From: Calliopum simillimum
Taxonomy: Eukaryota; Arthropoda; Insecta; Diptera; Lauxaniidae
DNA length: 64,000 nt
Reading direction: 5' to 3'
NCBI GenBank assembly: GCA_951812925.1
Contig: OX638369.1
Location: 54,572,373-54,636,372, forward strand
In this document: one piece after another, positions 1 through 10,970 of the stretch
Layout of the letters: every line of letters begins with the position of its first letter
How positions within the stretch are numbered: position 1 is the stretch's first letter
The notes under the pieces: model-generated
What the model was told of the DNA's origin: nothing
Databases searched by the model: none
What the model saw: the letters and a program-made list of their open reading frames with translations, nothing else
Position numbers and translations under genes: made by a program

Positions 1-393
1 TTAGATCGCCTAATGTCAATTATTTGTCGTACACGTTCCATACGCGATGTTATTGCATTCCCTAAATCGCTCAATGGACGAGATCCATTATCTCATGCTC
101 CAGTGCCAATTTCTGAAGAAGAGAAACGTTTGTATCATATTGATGTGTTGGAAGATGACGGCACAACTGTCGTAGTAGAAGAAGAAGAAGATGCTGATTC
201 GATTAGAGCTCCACCATCGCCGTCAGTACAAGACGATCAAAATTGTATTGAAATGGCAGAAGTTAAAGAAGAAAAGGAAGAGGTGAATGAAAAGGAAAAG
301 TCGAATGAAAATGAAAAGGTGAATGAAAAGGAAAAAGCTGCAACTGCAACTCCAGCAAAAGTTACTAAAGTTACGAAGAGAAAAAATAATTAA
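1..393 (+). CDS. AspRS-m: Mitochondrial aspartyl-tRNA synthetase, 3' end (partial)
   Basis: Charges mitochondrial tRNA-Asp with aspartate. The open frame enters at base 1 and stops with TAA at 391-393; only about 130 C-terminal codons are present. The first residues, LDRLMSIICRTRSIRDVIAF, match the end of class II motif 3 (GLDRL, with its ATP-binding Arg) and the conserved RDVIAFPK segment of bacterial-type/mitochondrial AspRS. The PVP..EE..YHI segment also matches the family. After this the human enzyme ends within a few residues, whereas here about 75 more follow, first acidic (VVVEEEEDADS) and then rich in Lys/Glu repeats (NEKEK). This tail looks like low-complexity drift. The gene converges on the lipase gene to its right. 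Identification is from recalled family sequence and is strong despite truncation. Confidence 0.9.
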   Translation, partial: LDRLMSIICRTRSIRDVIAFPKSLNGRDPLSHAPVPISEEEKRLYHIDVLEDDGTTVVVEEEEDADSIRAPPSPSVQDDQNCIEMAEVKEEKEEVNEKEKSNENEKVNEKEKAATATPAKVTKVTKRKNN

Positions 394-576
394 GTTGAAT
401 GATTTGTATTTAACTTATGTATTAATTTAAATTAATTTTAAAAATTTTAGCAAGCGCATTAGCTCTTAAGATGTGCAGTTTATTTGTCATCAACATATAA
501 TTTTTACAAATATTAACTAACACTATTTGTGTGTTGTTCAAGATATATTACATTATACAAAAATTAAGAAATTATG

Positions 577-601
577 AATAAACAAGCAAAATTCTAATAA
601 A
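577..601 (+). promoter_or_regulatory. Poly(A) signals of AspRS-m
   Basis: Two AATAAA hexamers at 577-582 and 596-601 lie about 185-205 bases after the AspRS-m stop codon, on the same strand, and are the likely 3' processing signals. Confidence 0.55.
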
Positions 602-1632
602 GATCAACTATAAAATTTACACTTAGGATTAAACTTACCTATTGCTTGCCTTTTACAAGGTAGTCTTTTGAAATATTTCATAAAAAATTAACTCTCAAAC
701 GATTATTTTTTGTTTTGAATTTCAGTTTACTAATTTTAAAAACATTTTATGGAACATCGAACATATTCATGTTAAAGAGATAGGAGCTCGTTAACACCAG
801 AACATTTTGTTTAGCAAACTGGAAAATTCGCGAGAAAAAAAAGTTGGCAACTTCAAAAGTAGTCAACTTTCTTAAAACTGACTGATTAGTGTTTTAAAAA
901 AATTATCTACTGGCCTGATTTGTTGCAAAGTTATGACAAATCATATTTTTACATAAATCAATGAGAAAAACGTGCTTAATAACGCTTGTCGAAATTAGTT
1001 ATGTTGGGTTCGAAGTTTTGTTAAGTTTCAGTCTTAAATCGCATCGGAGCTGTACATTAAATAATTTTATTTTTCTGCTTTGTTAAAATGTAATTAATAT
1101 GATTGAAGCCATATTAAATCATTTACAAGCTTTAACATGAAATTGAAAAAGAGAATGCCGAATTATCCGTAGATCGGATCGACCTCTAGTTGGATTATAT
1201 CGACCCTCAGGCGATCTCTGTCTGTATGTATGTATTCTCCTTGAACTCATAGGAGGAGCATAGGTTCAAAGGCTAGAACAAAATGTTACCCATCGATAGC
1301 TATAATTTTGTGGTAATAAGGGAAATTAGTTCAACAGGTGGCATCTTGGCTTGGATTCGAATTAGCTTAACCTAAGGTAAACGTTGCATTTTAATGGCAA
1401 GCTCAACACTTCTCTCTCGAAAGACCATCTTAGTCAAGGTACAAGGAAAGTACTAAGGTTTTTTAAGAGGACAACTTTTCATCGTACGTATATTTGGTCC
1501 TGCATGCGAGGAAAGTGCCATCTACACAAATTCATAGCCGTATAGTGTAACGTAAGTATGGTTTTCCTTTATTCTTAAGCGTTTAGAACTTTCAGTTAAC
1601 AGCAAAAATTATGATAAAAATTAATTTAATTT
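602..1632. other. Intergenic, convergent genes
   Basis: AT-rich spacer between the convergent AspRS-m and lipase genes. I see no ORF with family similarity. The only recognisable piece is a short RTE-type LINE tail at about 1205-1265. The lipase poly(A) signal (AATAAA on the minus strand) is at 1638-1633. Confidence 0.5.
1205..1265 (-). repeat. 3' tail of an RTE-like LINE
   Basis: The stretch TGTATGTATGTATTCTCC followed by AGGAGGAGCATAGG matches the 3' end of the better preserved RTE-like LINE at 58109-58496 in the same orientation, with the TGTA microsatellite as the LINE tail. Coding sequence is absent, so this is a severely 5'-truncated copy. Traces of the same family occur at about 12960-12990, 17085-17220, 21125-21420 and 24885-24950. 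Confidence 0.55.
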
Positions 1633-1680
1633 TTTATTACTCCAAATTATAATGTAAAAATATCACTATATTCTTAAAGA

Positions 1681-4600
1681 TTACGAAGCGCCTTCGATGT
1701 GTGGCAATTGAAATATATTGTCGTCAATAAAGCCTGCAGTTAAATTTTCGCGATATTCACTCCAAACAACTTTCTTATGTTTACCCGTATTTGTAGCTCG
1801 ATTTCTTTCAATGAACTGTATCGATATGTCTACGTCTTCTTCTTCTACTGAATTCTCTTTAAAATCATTCGTTATGTCACTTGGTCCATTACCTGTAAAA
1901 TATGTCCAATTTTCACCATATGGATCTTGTGAATAGGGTGTTGGATGATGTGCCATATTATTAAAATTACTATTTAACTTGCCCCACTGATCTACTTGAC
2001 GTAGCAGTGGATCATTAGGTCTTGGTTGGAATGTAAATGTTGATGGTGATGCAGTTGGCTGTTTTACCCCCAACATTGGTAAATCGGTCCATTTGCCCAA
2101 AGCGTACGGTGATGTATCATTGGTGTTAATTAAAAACATGCCCCTTGTTGTTCCTCGTATATTTTCACCAGCTTCGACAAGATAATTTGTTGCTGGACAC
2201 ATACCCAAGAGATATGCAATGTATGAACTGCAAGACCAACCCCAAAATCCTTTTGAACTGCGTATTGATTCAAGAAAATAAGCTGGCGCACGTTGATGGC
2301 TACAGGCAAACGCATCTAAAGAAAAATGTATATTTATAGCGTATGATAATATCCGTATATGAGAATAATCTCTTTATTCCTGCTGGCGTATTAATTGTCG
2401 ATTCTAATTCGTTTTAGTTGAATTTCGGCAAAAACGAACGAAAATAGGAACTTTAAATGTACTTTTCAATTCTGAATCTGAATCCGGTACCCGAATTGCG
2501 CTAGCTTGTTTAGATTTTGAGATATCCTTATCCAAAAAAGTAAAAAACACGGAATTGTATACATTGTTTTTTGGTTTTAGATTTTTGGGGTTTTTTTTTT
2601 TTTTTTTTCATTTAATATGGAAAATTTGATTTAAATTGGGATTTCTCAAAAACGGCCACACGTACGATTTTATGAAAAATGGGGTATTGTACCTGAATTC
2701 AAAAGAAAACGCGTGGGTAATATCCCTTAAAATTAAAATCGGTTCCATAAAGCCGTGTAGTTTCATTGCTTTGTTCTTTCAATCCCTTGATAAAACCCCT
2801 TCATCTTATGAATATATTTCCAGCATCCAAATTTTAAAACGAGACGGCGATAAAAAATAAACTAACGACTTAGAACCGAAAACTGAAACGAAAACTCACT
2901 TGTTCCTAGTGAATAACAGCCTGGTTGCATTATGCCACCATTCATATAGAAATCAGCGTGACCACAACGCTCCAATTTGCCCTGAACTAAAGCGTTTGTA
3001 TGTATGACGTCTACATATGCAGCATCGCTGGCATCCAGTTTTTCGCTAGCTGGTGCTGTGATAAATAGTGGCATTGCAGGATCAAGACCTGGAAGAAAAA
3101 AAAAAACGAATATTATATTTAGTATATGAAATAACTTCGGCTTTATTTCGTTAAGCGTTATTTCTTTTTAGACAACAAAACAAAATTACGCCCACGAAAA
3201 AAAAAAAACCAAGTAACGCCCAAAAAATCAAAAAAAAAAAAAAAAAAAAAACAAAATAACGTTAATTTATTGAAATAAAACTACAATATTAAATAAGGCC
3301 CACAATAAACGAATGCCCCTATTGTGTATGGAAACGCATTCTGGTTTCGTTTCTAGTCGGGAAACGAAACTGAAATTTTATTTGATATTGCCAACCGAAA
3401 TTATTTTTAGTTGCTTTTTCAGTAGTGCTGCTTAGTGACGATTTCAAAATACAGCTTATGTCAAATACTTTTCTCTATTTCAAAAAATTTTAAGTTATTT
3501 TTGGCTTAAAAATGGATATTTCTAATGATCTGTTTAACTATGACGATAATATTTATAACACCTCGTATTAAAAATTTTTGTACTAAAATTTTGAATTTTG
3601 TTAAAATAACTTCTATATGACACCAATATTTTTCAAATCCATCCACCTAAACAGATTTTTATAAAAGCTATAACATGATCTTAAATTTGCTATATCTCCG
3701 AAACTAGTTCCGAGCGACACTTTTTCATTACATATTTTTTCTTAGAACTAAAATAAACTAAACTAACACATTGTGGGCATTATTTTCAAAACGATTATTG
3801 CCCACATTTATATGAAAATAAGTGGGCGGTATTTCTTCTTTTTTTTAAACTGTGGGCTTTATTTAGTTTTTATGTGGGCCTTATGTCATAGTGTGTGGGC
3901 GATATTTAATTTCAATAAATGGGCGTTAACTTTATTATATAAATCGGCAAAAAGGGCGGGAGTCAATAAAGGGCGAAAGTAATCATAATATTAAATCACA
4001 ATATTAAATAGCTGTCATTTTGTTAGAAATTAATAAAATTAATCTCTGTTTTCACAGAAAGTTTACTTGATGGTGTGGAATTAATTGCTTGAAAAATAAT
4101 ATCGGTCAAATAACCTATTGTTATGGTACATAATGACATTACTTTTGCCCTTTATTGACTTCCGCCCTTTATTGACTTCCGCCCTTTATTGACTTCCGCC
4201 CTTTTAACATTTGCAAATTCATATATAAGCCCCAATAATCTCGTTTATTCCCTTGAATTACTCTAGAAAAATTAAAAATCTTTTCAGCTTACCTGTTATA
4301 CGTGGCAATAAAAATGAGCCCAAATTTCGTGCAATAAAATTGGGAATCTGTGCGCCAAGTGAAAAACCTATTACGTGTACATCAGCACTTCCCAAATCCA
4401 AAATCCTTTCTACCAGCAGGGCCACGCATGCGCCTGTGTGACGTGTATTATGCACCGCGCTGATGTAGCATGGACCCGGTGACAAAATGCTCCAATCCAC
4501 ATAGATGATGTTATATTCAGTTTTGGCCAAATATTCTGCAAACAGAGTTAAATTCAAATTAAAGTTTATAATGATATCTACTTATTTGGGATAAGCGCGC

Positions 4601-5914
4601 GGAATAAAGGAAAGTACTTTTAAGAAAGTAGATTATGATAACTTTACGTATCTGCAGTACTTTTTAATTAGTGATAAAAGGGACAATTTCCCTTTATTCC
4701 GTAGTTTTTTTACCCCTTAACGTTTATAAGTTTCGATCTACCAACCTCTTCGCATAACATGCAATGGATTCAGAAACATATCCGAATTGTAGCCGTGTAT
4801 TATAATTTTCGTTGGATGTTTAGCATTGAAATAGGATTGTGTAATATTTGATTTATCTAATGATTCATCAATATATAAACATTGACGATCCATCATGTTT
4901 TTGCGGGTATATAAATAGAATTTTATATCACCATCTGGACATTTACGTCCAATTGCCCAGGTGCATGGTCCGATTGTTATGTCACTTGATGTTGTAGCTG
5001 TTGCTGTTGTTGTTGTCGTAGTTGTTGCTGCTGTTGTAGGTGTAACATTATAGATTTGCATTTGTGGAGTGTGTGGCAGTGCATTGTTGAAGAAGGATTT
5101 TGTATTACACGAGGGTAGTGAAGCAACTGAAAAATACATAGAGGCTTATATGGTACAATGTTGAGTTTTTGAGGAAGAGCAATTTCTAGCTTATCTATTT
5201 GGCTTTTAAGTGACGGTGACTGAGAGTCGAATTTGAATTTTGCTTATACGAGGGGTGTCTCAAAAGTTTCGGGGAAGTAACCGTGGTGCATTCCGATGCA
5301 AATCTTTATGACAGTTGAAAAATTTGAAATTTTTTAGGATAAGTTTCTTCAGACGTCATCGTTCAGTTCGCATTGTAACATTGTGTTTTATACACATGAA
5401 AAATTCAATTTATTGATAAACAGAAGGTTTATCTAAACAAGAGTGTATCGATTGACTGAAAAAGGGTTTTGGCGAAGAAGTACCATTCAAAACCAGAGCG
5501 TATGAGTAGTACAAAGAGTTCAAGCACGGAGGACTTCACTTAAAGACGTGCCACGCGTAGCTATTGTGCCAGAAGGCGTCGATGCTGTTTGAAAACTAAT
5601 TGAAGAGATCATCGTGTGACTTATCGAGAAATCGAGGCATACATAAACATAAGTATGACCAGCATAGAAACAATCTTGCTTCGGAATACACAAGGGGGTT
5701 ACTAGATTCCCGAAAATTTTAAGACACCCGACGTAAAAAAGATTTTTATATGTAAAAAAGTAAAATGCACTTTCTCAAAACATAATGAAGCATAAATTTA
5801 TAAATTAAATAAATAACTGAAATTTCACTTAAACACGTTTTACTTACATATTGTACACGTAAATAAAATATAAAAACTCCTTTTACTTAAAGTTATTCGT
5901 TGTTCAGCACACAT
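1681..5914 (-). CDS. Pancreatic-type (AB-hydrolase) lipase, secreted
   Basis: Five exons: 5914-5848, 5126-4746, 4535-4293, 3088-2900, 2315-1681. All have GT-AG ends and matching phases; the total is 1515 nt or 504 aa. Residues about 12-28 (SFYILFTCTIFAS) form a signal peptide. A Thr-rich linker follows, then the lipase fold: HGYN oxyanion region, nucleophile S208 in GFSLGAQ, D233 in LDPAMP, H300 in CSHQR. The whole triad is present, so an active enzyme hydrolysing acylglycerols or phospholipids is likely. GFSLGAQ replaces the usual GHSLGAH. There is no C-terminal PLAT domain; instead an about 130-residue acidic tail not known to me. The D-to-H spacing (67) is shorter than in human pancreatic lipase, implying a short lid. 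The first exon is assigned from an ATG plus a strong GTAAGT donor whose phase fits. Poly(A) signal at 1638-1633. Confidence 0.88.
3951..4207. mobile_element. Small inverted-repeat element in lipase intron 3
   Basis: The left end reads GGGCGGGAGTCAATAAAGGGC and the right end carries its inverse, GCCCTTTATTGACTTCC. The right terminal segment is tandemly amplified: exact 17-bp copies begin at 4147, 4164 and 4181 with a partial fourth at 4198. Its interior resembles the elements at 27787-28044 and 43394-43603 (shared motif AATGACATTACTTTTG). The DNA just left of it (3760-3950) also repeats GTGGGC motifs. Confidence 0.6.
5249..5733 (+). mobile_element. Internally deleted mariner element
   Basis: Terminal inverted repeats of about 25 bp start CGAGGGGTGTCTCAAAAG and end TTTTAAGACACCCGACG. 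The element is flanked by TA on both sides (5247-5248 and 5734-5735), the mariner target. Inside, frameshifted plus-strand codons still read EFKHG and, near 5600-5680, VTYREIEAYINISMTSIET, which match the helix-turn-helix part of mariner transposase. The catalytic domain is missing. It sits in the first intron of the lipase gene. Confidence 0.75.
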
Positions 5915-8844
5915 TTTCTCGATATTTATAAGCTAATAAACACTGATTTAAGTGATTTTCAAAAATGCACATTATCCCAAGTTTTTCCGTTAAAAATATC
6001 ACATATTTTCTTTTCTTGTATTAAAACACTGGCATCTCTATAAAAAAATTTAACTTTCTAGTCAAAATCACAAACAAAACTAAACAAATCTTTTTGATGT
6101 ACAATATGTATTTAGTATATAATATATAATTCACCAATATAGAGTCCAAATAATTTACAAAACAAGGAACTTAAGAAGTGAGAGTTTTTTCGTTTTTTTT
6201 TTTGTCGACTGTTCGGAATAGAAAATATCGTTGTACTGAAAATCAAAAGTATTGCAGAAGACCTGATGGGTAGCGAGTGGATTGAACACAAAAATAAAGC
6301 TTCAAGACAGTACTTTTATTACTTTATGCTATGCATAAAAGCGAAATGAAACGAAGAATGTAAATTGCTTAAAAACTCCAATCATAATTTCTTTCAATTG
6401 ACCAACTTTTAAACGTTGCAAGCAGCGGCAATATTACATACGTACATGTTCTACATACATATATACGTGCTAAGGAATATGCAAATAATTACATATTTTA
6501 TGCACGTCGTAAGTGCCGATTTTTCGTGTTTAATTAAAGCGTCTTTGTGGTAAGCGCTAAGTGCTTAAGAATTATTGTTTACAAAGGTTTAATTTTCTTT
6601 TCTTTTTGTGTTTCATTGCAATTAAGTAATAAATTCTTAAGTAAATTTAACAAGAAGATGAAAAACTTAAGGGGATATTCGCATAATAGAGTTATAAATG
6701 AGATACCACGTCTTTCAAAATTAATTTAATGCTCCTAATTTTTTGTTAATTTTTTTTTTCGTGTACACACGGGGGGCACTATTTATGTTTCGGGAACTGG
6801 CAACACTAATGTCAATAGCTAAAATCTGGTAACACCATAATAAAGTTTGACATTTTTTACCATAAACGTACTCACAACGTTTTGATGTACAAAGAAAATC
6901 AATTTTTCCATTGATAATTCAAGCGATTGATAAATTACGGGGTTTCTAACGAGAACAAACGTTTTTTCCAACTAAGTGTTCATGCAAAAACGAATGTTTT
7001 GAAGTGGAACTAATGTGCAAGGATACCTCTATCTTACAAAATCTCATATAACGATCTTGAACAACAACCAATTTTGGACGATCTTCACGGAATTCGTCGG
7101 CGACCGAACTACGACCACGATTGAATTCAATATACCAGCGATATACTGTGATTTTAGATGGTGCTTTATAGCCATACAAAGAACTTAGTTCATCGACACA
7201 TTCTTGTTGAGATAATCCACGTCGAAAGTTGTGAAAAATAATACAACTAAAACTTTTTTTGAAATCTCCATTTTTTGGCCAAATTGATTTTTATGTTTAA
7301 ATTTTTTTTCAGAATCGTTCTTTTAGTCTAGAGTCAACATAAAAACTACATTTGCAGTTGGTCACCATGATAATATGGACGTTATGGATTTTAGCCAGAA
7401 AAAGGTGCTTTTTGACCTATAGTGACATGGTTCTAATGAATCGTATGATTTGAATTGACCCAATTGATGAATATTTTGAATGAATTTTTGAATTCATTTA
7501 TTTGAGTAGTTCGATTGATTCCAATAATTCGTGTTGATTGAATAATTTAAAAAAATTTAAATGGCTCTAACAATTCAAATGGCTCAAACAATTACAATGT
7601 TACGAATACTTTTGTATGTATTTTCCATTATCCCCTAGGGGTAGAATCTGTTCGAATCCATCAAGCGATTTGAATAATTCGAATGATTCGAATAACATGG
7701 GCCTACGAAGTATAACTTTTACTATTTGCTTAAGTAACGCCAGAATTCTAATTAAACTTATTTTGTGGACTATTTCAATCAGTTCCTACTTTTCTGAGAT
7801 ATTTTCCATTGAAGTAAGGACAGTTAAATTTCGTGCGTATGAAATAAAAACTAAAAATTAATAGCCTCATCATGTATGCCCAACGAATAAAGTGACTGAT
7901 TTTCACTCATTAATATCAACTGATTAAAACTTTTTATTAAGAACTTACTATGACCTTAGCGTTCATTTAAGTTCAAAGAATAAAGTTCGTAAGCATAAAC
8001 TTCAAATCATCTCTCAACTTGAAGGATGTAAGCAGTTACAAATCAGTCACTTGATTCGTTCGTCACACGTGATAAGGCTATATAAATCATTATCTCTTGA
8101 TTTTAATCTCAAAATCAACAACTTCGTTCTATTTAATGAAATCAGAAAGTGTTCAGATTTTTAATTTTTTTTTTTTTTTGATAATGACTATTAAATGCAT
8201 ACAACGTTATTGCAAAATTAAAAGTTCGCATTCTGCTATTTATGAATATTAAATTACACAGTTCGACATAATTTGAATTGCTAAAGTAAATTTCTTGATC
8301 TTAAAAAAATGGTAACTAAGTACTTAAATAAAATGTATGTTCATTTCCATTAAAACTAGACGTTTCAAATTCATAAAATATAAACCTTTGACATTTAGTA
8401 AAATTTGCTCCTTTTTAATATTTTTGCAAAAGCCATTTTGTCAAAAGTGTTCCATTTGACTTTATGAAGGGGACATTTGACTTAAAAAAAATTCACAAAT
8501 ATATCTTTTAAGTTGTACTTAATCAAATTTATATCGGTTTGTCTTCTCTTTTAAGCTACTCTTCTTCTCTTAAAAGAATAAAAACAGAAAATCTAATAAA
8601 TGTATTGCAAACACATAATTCTGACAAAAGTCAAATGTGACCCAAATTCATCTGAAGAATTTTTCTTTGATACTCACTTTTAAAAAACAATTAAACTTGA
8701 TCTACCTACAAAACTCTTAAGCAATAGTTAAAAGAGAACTATCAAAGTTCTTGCCATTGGTCTATTACTACATTTCAGCTGTTTGGTTCGAAATCCGTGC
8801 TCACACTGAAAATGGCAATGTTTACCCTTTATAAATTATAATAC
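5915..8844. other. Intergenic region left of the MITE cluster
   Basis: Between the lipase start and the first MITE I see only one mariner remnant (6769-7330). The rest is AT-rich with TTCGAAT-like simple motifs at about 7440-7700 and no convincing gene. The lipase promoter must lie just right of 5914, but I see no clear TATA box or initiator. Confidence 0.45.
6769..7330 (-). mobile_element. Mariner transposase N-terminal remnant
   Basis: On the minus strand the frame at 7179-6946 reads YGYKAPSKITVYRWYIEFNR followed by GRSSV and ..EDRP, the second helix-turn-helix and linker typical of mariner transposases. Upstream bases (about 7275-7190) encode FRRGLSQQECVDELSSL, the first helix-turn-helix. 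A CGGGGGGCACTATTTATG end near 6773 resembles the terminal repeat of the mariner at 5249. I found no matching right end, and the catalytic part is gone. Confidence 0.7.
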
Positions 8845-9117
8845 GATCAATTGAGGGGTATAGAAGCAAAGGTAGCAATCTCCATTTTTTCTTTGAACGT
8901 GTCTGATAGTGTTTGATCACAAGCTACCATCAAATACAAGTAGATGACACTATCATAGAGGTATAGAAACGAAGGTGGCAGTGTCTCCTTCAGTCATGGA
9001 CATGTTTGATAGATACATCTAGTTGCGTTTGATGATAGCGTGTGATCAAACACTATCAGACACGTTCAAGAAAAAAATGTAGATTGCTGCCTTTGCTTCT
9101 ATACCCCTCAATTGATC
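8845..9117. mobile_element. Palindromic MITE, about 273 bp
   Basis: Starts GATCAATTGAGGGGTATAG and ends with the exact inverse; the inverted arms extend about 80 bp. An internal GAGGTATAGAAACGAAGG motif near 8958 repeats the terminal sequence, suggesting an older nested or duplicated end. No coding capacity. I cannot fix the target duplication because the palindrome runs into it. Confidence 0.7.
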
Positions 9118-9131
9118 AATTCATTTTTTAA

Positions 9132-9870
9132 GGGGACATTCGCCTTTGTAATTGAAAAAAAAAAAAAAAAAACACTTTAAAAATTTTATTATGAAAAAAC
9201 TATTATATTTACTGACAAAACTTCTTTTGGACATTGTTAAATATTGGCCCCTATTGCGGTTGTCAATTTGCGATAAAATCGATGGCCATCGATTGTTTCT
9301 ACTAGCCCTATCTTTGAAACCTCTGCACCGATTTTAATAAAGTTTTCGCCATTTGATTGCAAATGACTTTAAATAACATGTACCCTTTCCCCTTAAAAAA
9401 ATAACATTTTTTCGCATTTTTCATAAATATTCATACAAAAACTTCAAAATATAAAAAAGTATGAATTTTAGAGGCTTATTGTATAGTTTTGAGTCTCAAG
9501 AATAAAATCGATTTTGAATTTTTCAAAAATCTTTTAGAGGAGGTCTACAACATGTCCTACCGTTTAAAAAGTAACTTTTGGATGACGCCCTCTACAGCAG
9601 CCAAGGGAAAATAAAAATTAAAAAAAATTTTTTTTTCATATTTTTTAGACAATACTTAGCAATGTCCAAAAGAAATTTTGTCAATAAATATAATAGGGGG
9701 TTATCGTGAATCAAGATTCCCGGGGAATTTTCTCGAACTGCCGTGCGTTCTCTATTGCAGTTTAAGAAAATTCCCCGGGAATCTTGATTCACGATAACCC
9801 CCATAGTTTTTTCGTAATAAAATTTTTAAAAAGTGTTTTTTTTTTTTCAAATGCAAAGGCGAATGTCGCC
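9132..9870. mobile_element. TTAA-flanked inverted-repeat element
   Basis: TTAA occurs immediately outside both ends (9128-9131 and 9871-9874). The ends are GGGGACATTCGCCTTTG and its near inverse CAAAGGCGAATGTCGCC, and the arms pair for well over 100 bp through an A-rich tract and an AATTTTATTACGAAAAAAC-like segment. TTAA targets are typical of piggyBac-like elements, so it may be a non-autonomous relative; there is no transposase. Its right arm is split by the hairpin at 9696-9802. Confidence 0.7.
9696..9802. mobile_element. 107-bp hairpin MITE nested in a TTAA element
   Basis: A near-perfect palindrome beginning GGGGGTTATCGTGAATCAAG and ending with its inverse, arms about 38 bp. It is flanked by ATA on both sides (9693-9695, 9803-9805). 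The uninterrupted left arm of the host element has a single ATA at the matching site, so the ATA is a 3-bp target duplication. A diverged half of the same hairpin lies at about 36225-36283. Confidence 0.8.
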
Positions 9871-9874
9871 TTAA

Positions 9875-10068
9875 ATTAAATCATCTAAAATCGTATCTTG
9901 CCTTAGAATTTCTCAAATATTTTCCTCTAAGTATAAGAGAATGATGTATGAATTTCAACAAGAAATAACTTCTTAACTGGAAATATAATATTATAAAGTC
10001 AATTTGTCAGTTTAGCATATAAGTATGTATTTTATGTCTTTCGAGTAAGTTTGGGTTATTAAAAATTC
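9875..10068. other. Short spacer between elements
   Basis: AT-rich, no recognised feature. Confidence 0.4.
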
Positions 10069-10970
10069 GTAGGGGCATGTGGGGTAAAGTGGGAAATGTT
10101 TGTTCGAAGCTCCATAAAATGAACAAAACTTCTTATTTTCCCATGTTTCAACTTCCTATAGTAAAGAAAATTAAATAAGCTTTATTTTTACTGAAGAAAC
10201 GAACCAAAGATATGGATTTTCTGTTGAGTACGACGCTTTGACCGAGGATGCCCAAAATGGCAAAAATTAAAAATCGTGGGGTAAAGTTGGAAACTTTAAA
10301 AAAAGTCATTAAAACTAACACAAATGTTGAAACAAAGTGTTAATATCTTTATTGTAAGTCAAAAAAGGTTCAGAGAACACACCCATAAGAGTAAATATGG
10401 AAAAAAAAAATAATTTTGCTGGAAAAAAATAGATGAAAAATTTGTTTGAAAAAATGTGTTAAAAAAAAATATGAAATTGTAGCTTCTCTAATGAAATATC
10501 CAAGTCCGAGTCACAGTTTTTGCAATAAAAGAAGCTTGTAGTGAGGTTAACGCATTTCAAGTGATATGGACGTTGACAATCCTTTTTGTTGCATTTGATG
10601 GTATTGAGACTGGTCATGATTTCGGGCATGAGTTCCATGCAAATGGTGCCAAAATCACGATCCTCATCAGAGCTAGCACTTCTTTGTTTCTTTGACGCTT
10701 TCTTTCCTGGTGGTGCTTTTTTTGCTCCTGGCACTCTATTTTTTTGTGATTCGCTTTCTTCCGTTTATTGCCTAAACGTTTTTCAACTGCTTTTTGCAAC
10801 TCGTTTAACTTTTCCGGGGTTGTTAAAACGGCGCTTTTCATGCTGCCCTCCTCTACTAGATTTCTGTTTTGCTTGGCCAATAATACGTTGACAAATAGGA
10901 ACGAGCAATCGTAAAATAACATTTTCCACTTTACCCCATATAAAATTTCCCACTTTACCCCTACACCACA
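10069..10970 (-). mobile_element. Transposon-like element with a PHD-like zinc-finger ORF
   Basis: The ends GTAGGGGCATGTGGGGTAAAG (10069) and TTTCCCACTTTACCCCTAC (about 10951-10969) are roughly inverted. The motif GTGGGGTAAAGTKGGAAA recurs at 10080 and 10274, and inverted at about 10925 and 11285. On the minus strand, 10971-10459 encodes in two overlapping frames a Lys-rich coiled stretch (ELQKAVEKRLGNKRKK) and then CNKKDC, YHLKC and YCKNC, a C-x4-C-x4-H-x2-C-x8-C-x2-C set like the second half of a PHD finger. Such fingers close the transposases of some pogo- or Harbinger-like elements, so I read this as the frameshifted 3' part of one. It could also be a host gene fragment. Confidence 0.45.

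Noticed and set aside
5690..5733. GGGGGTTACTAGATTCCCG as a copy of the 9696 hairpin
   Set aside because: Better explained as the right end of the mariner element at 5249-5733, which it completes with TA flanks.
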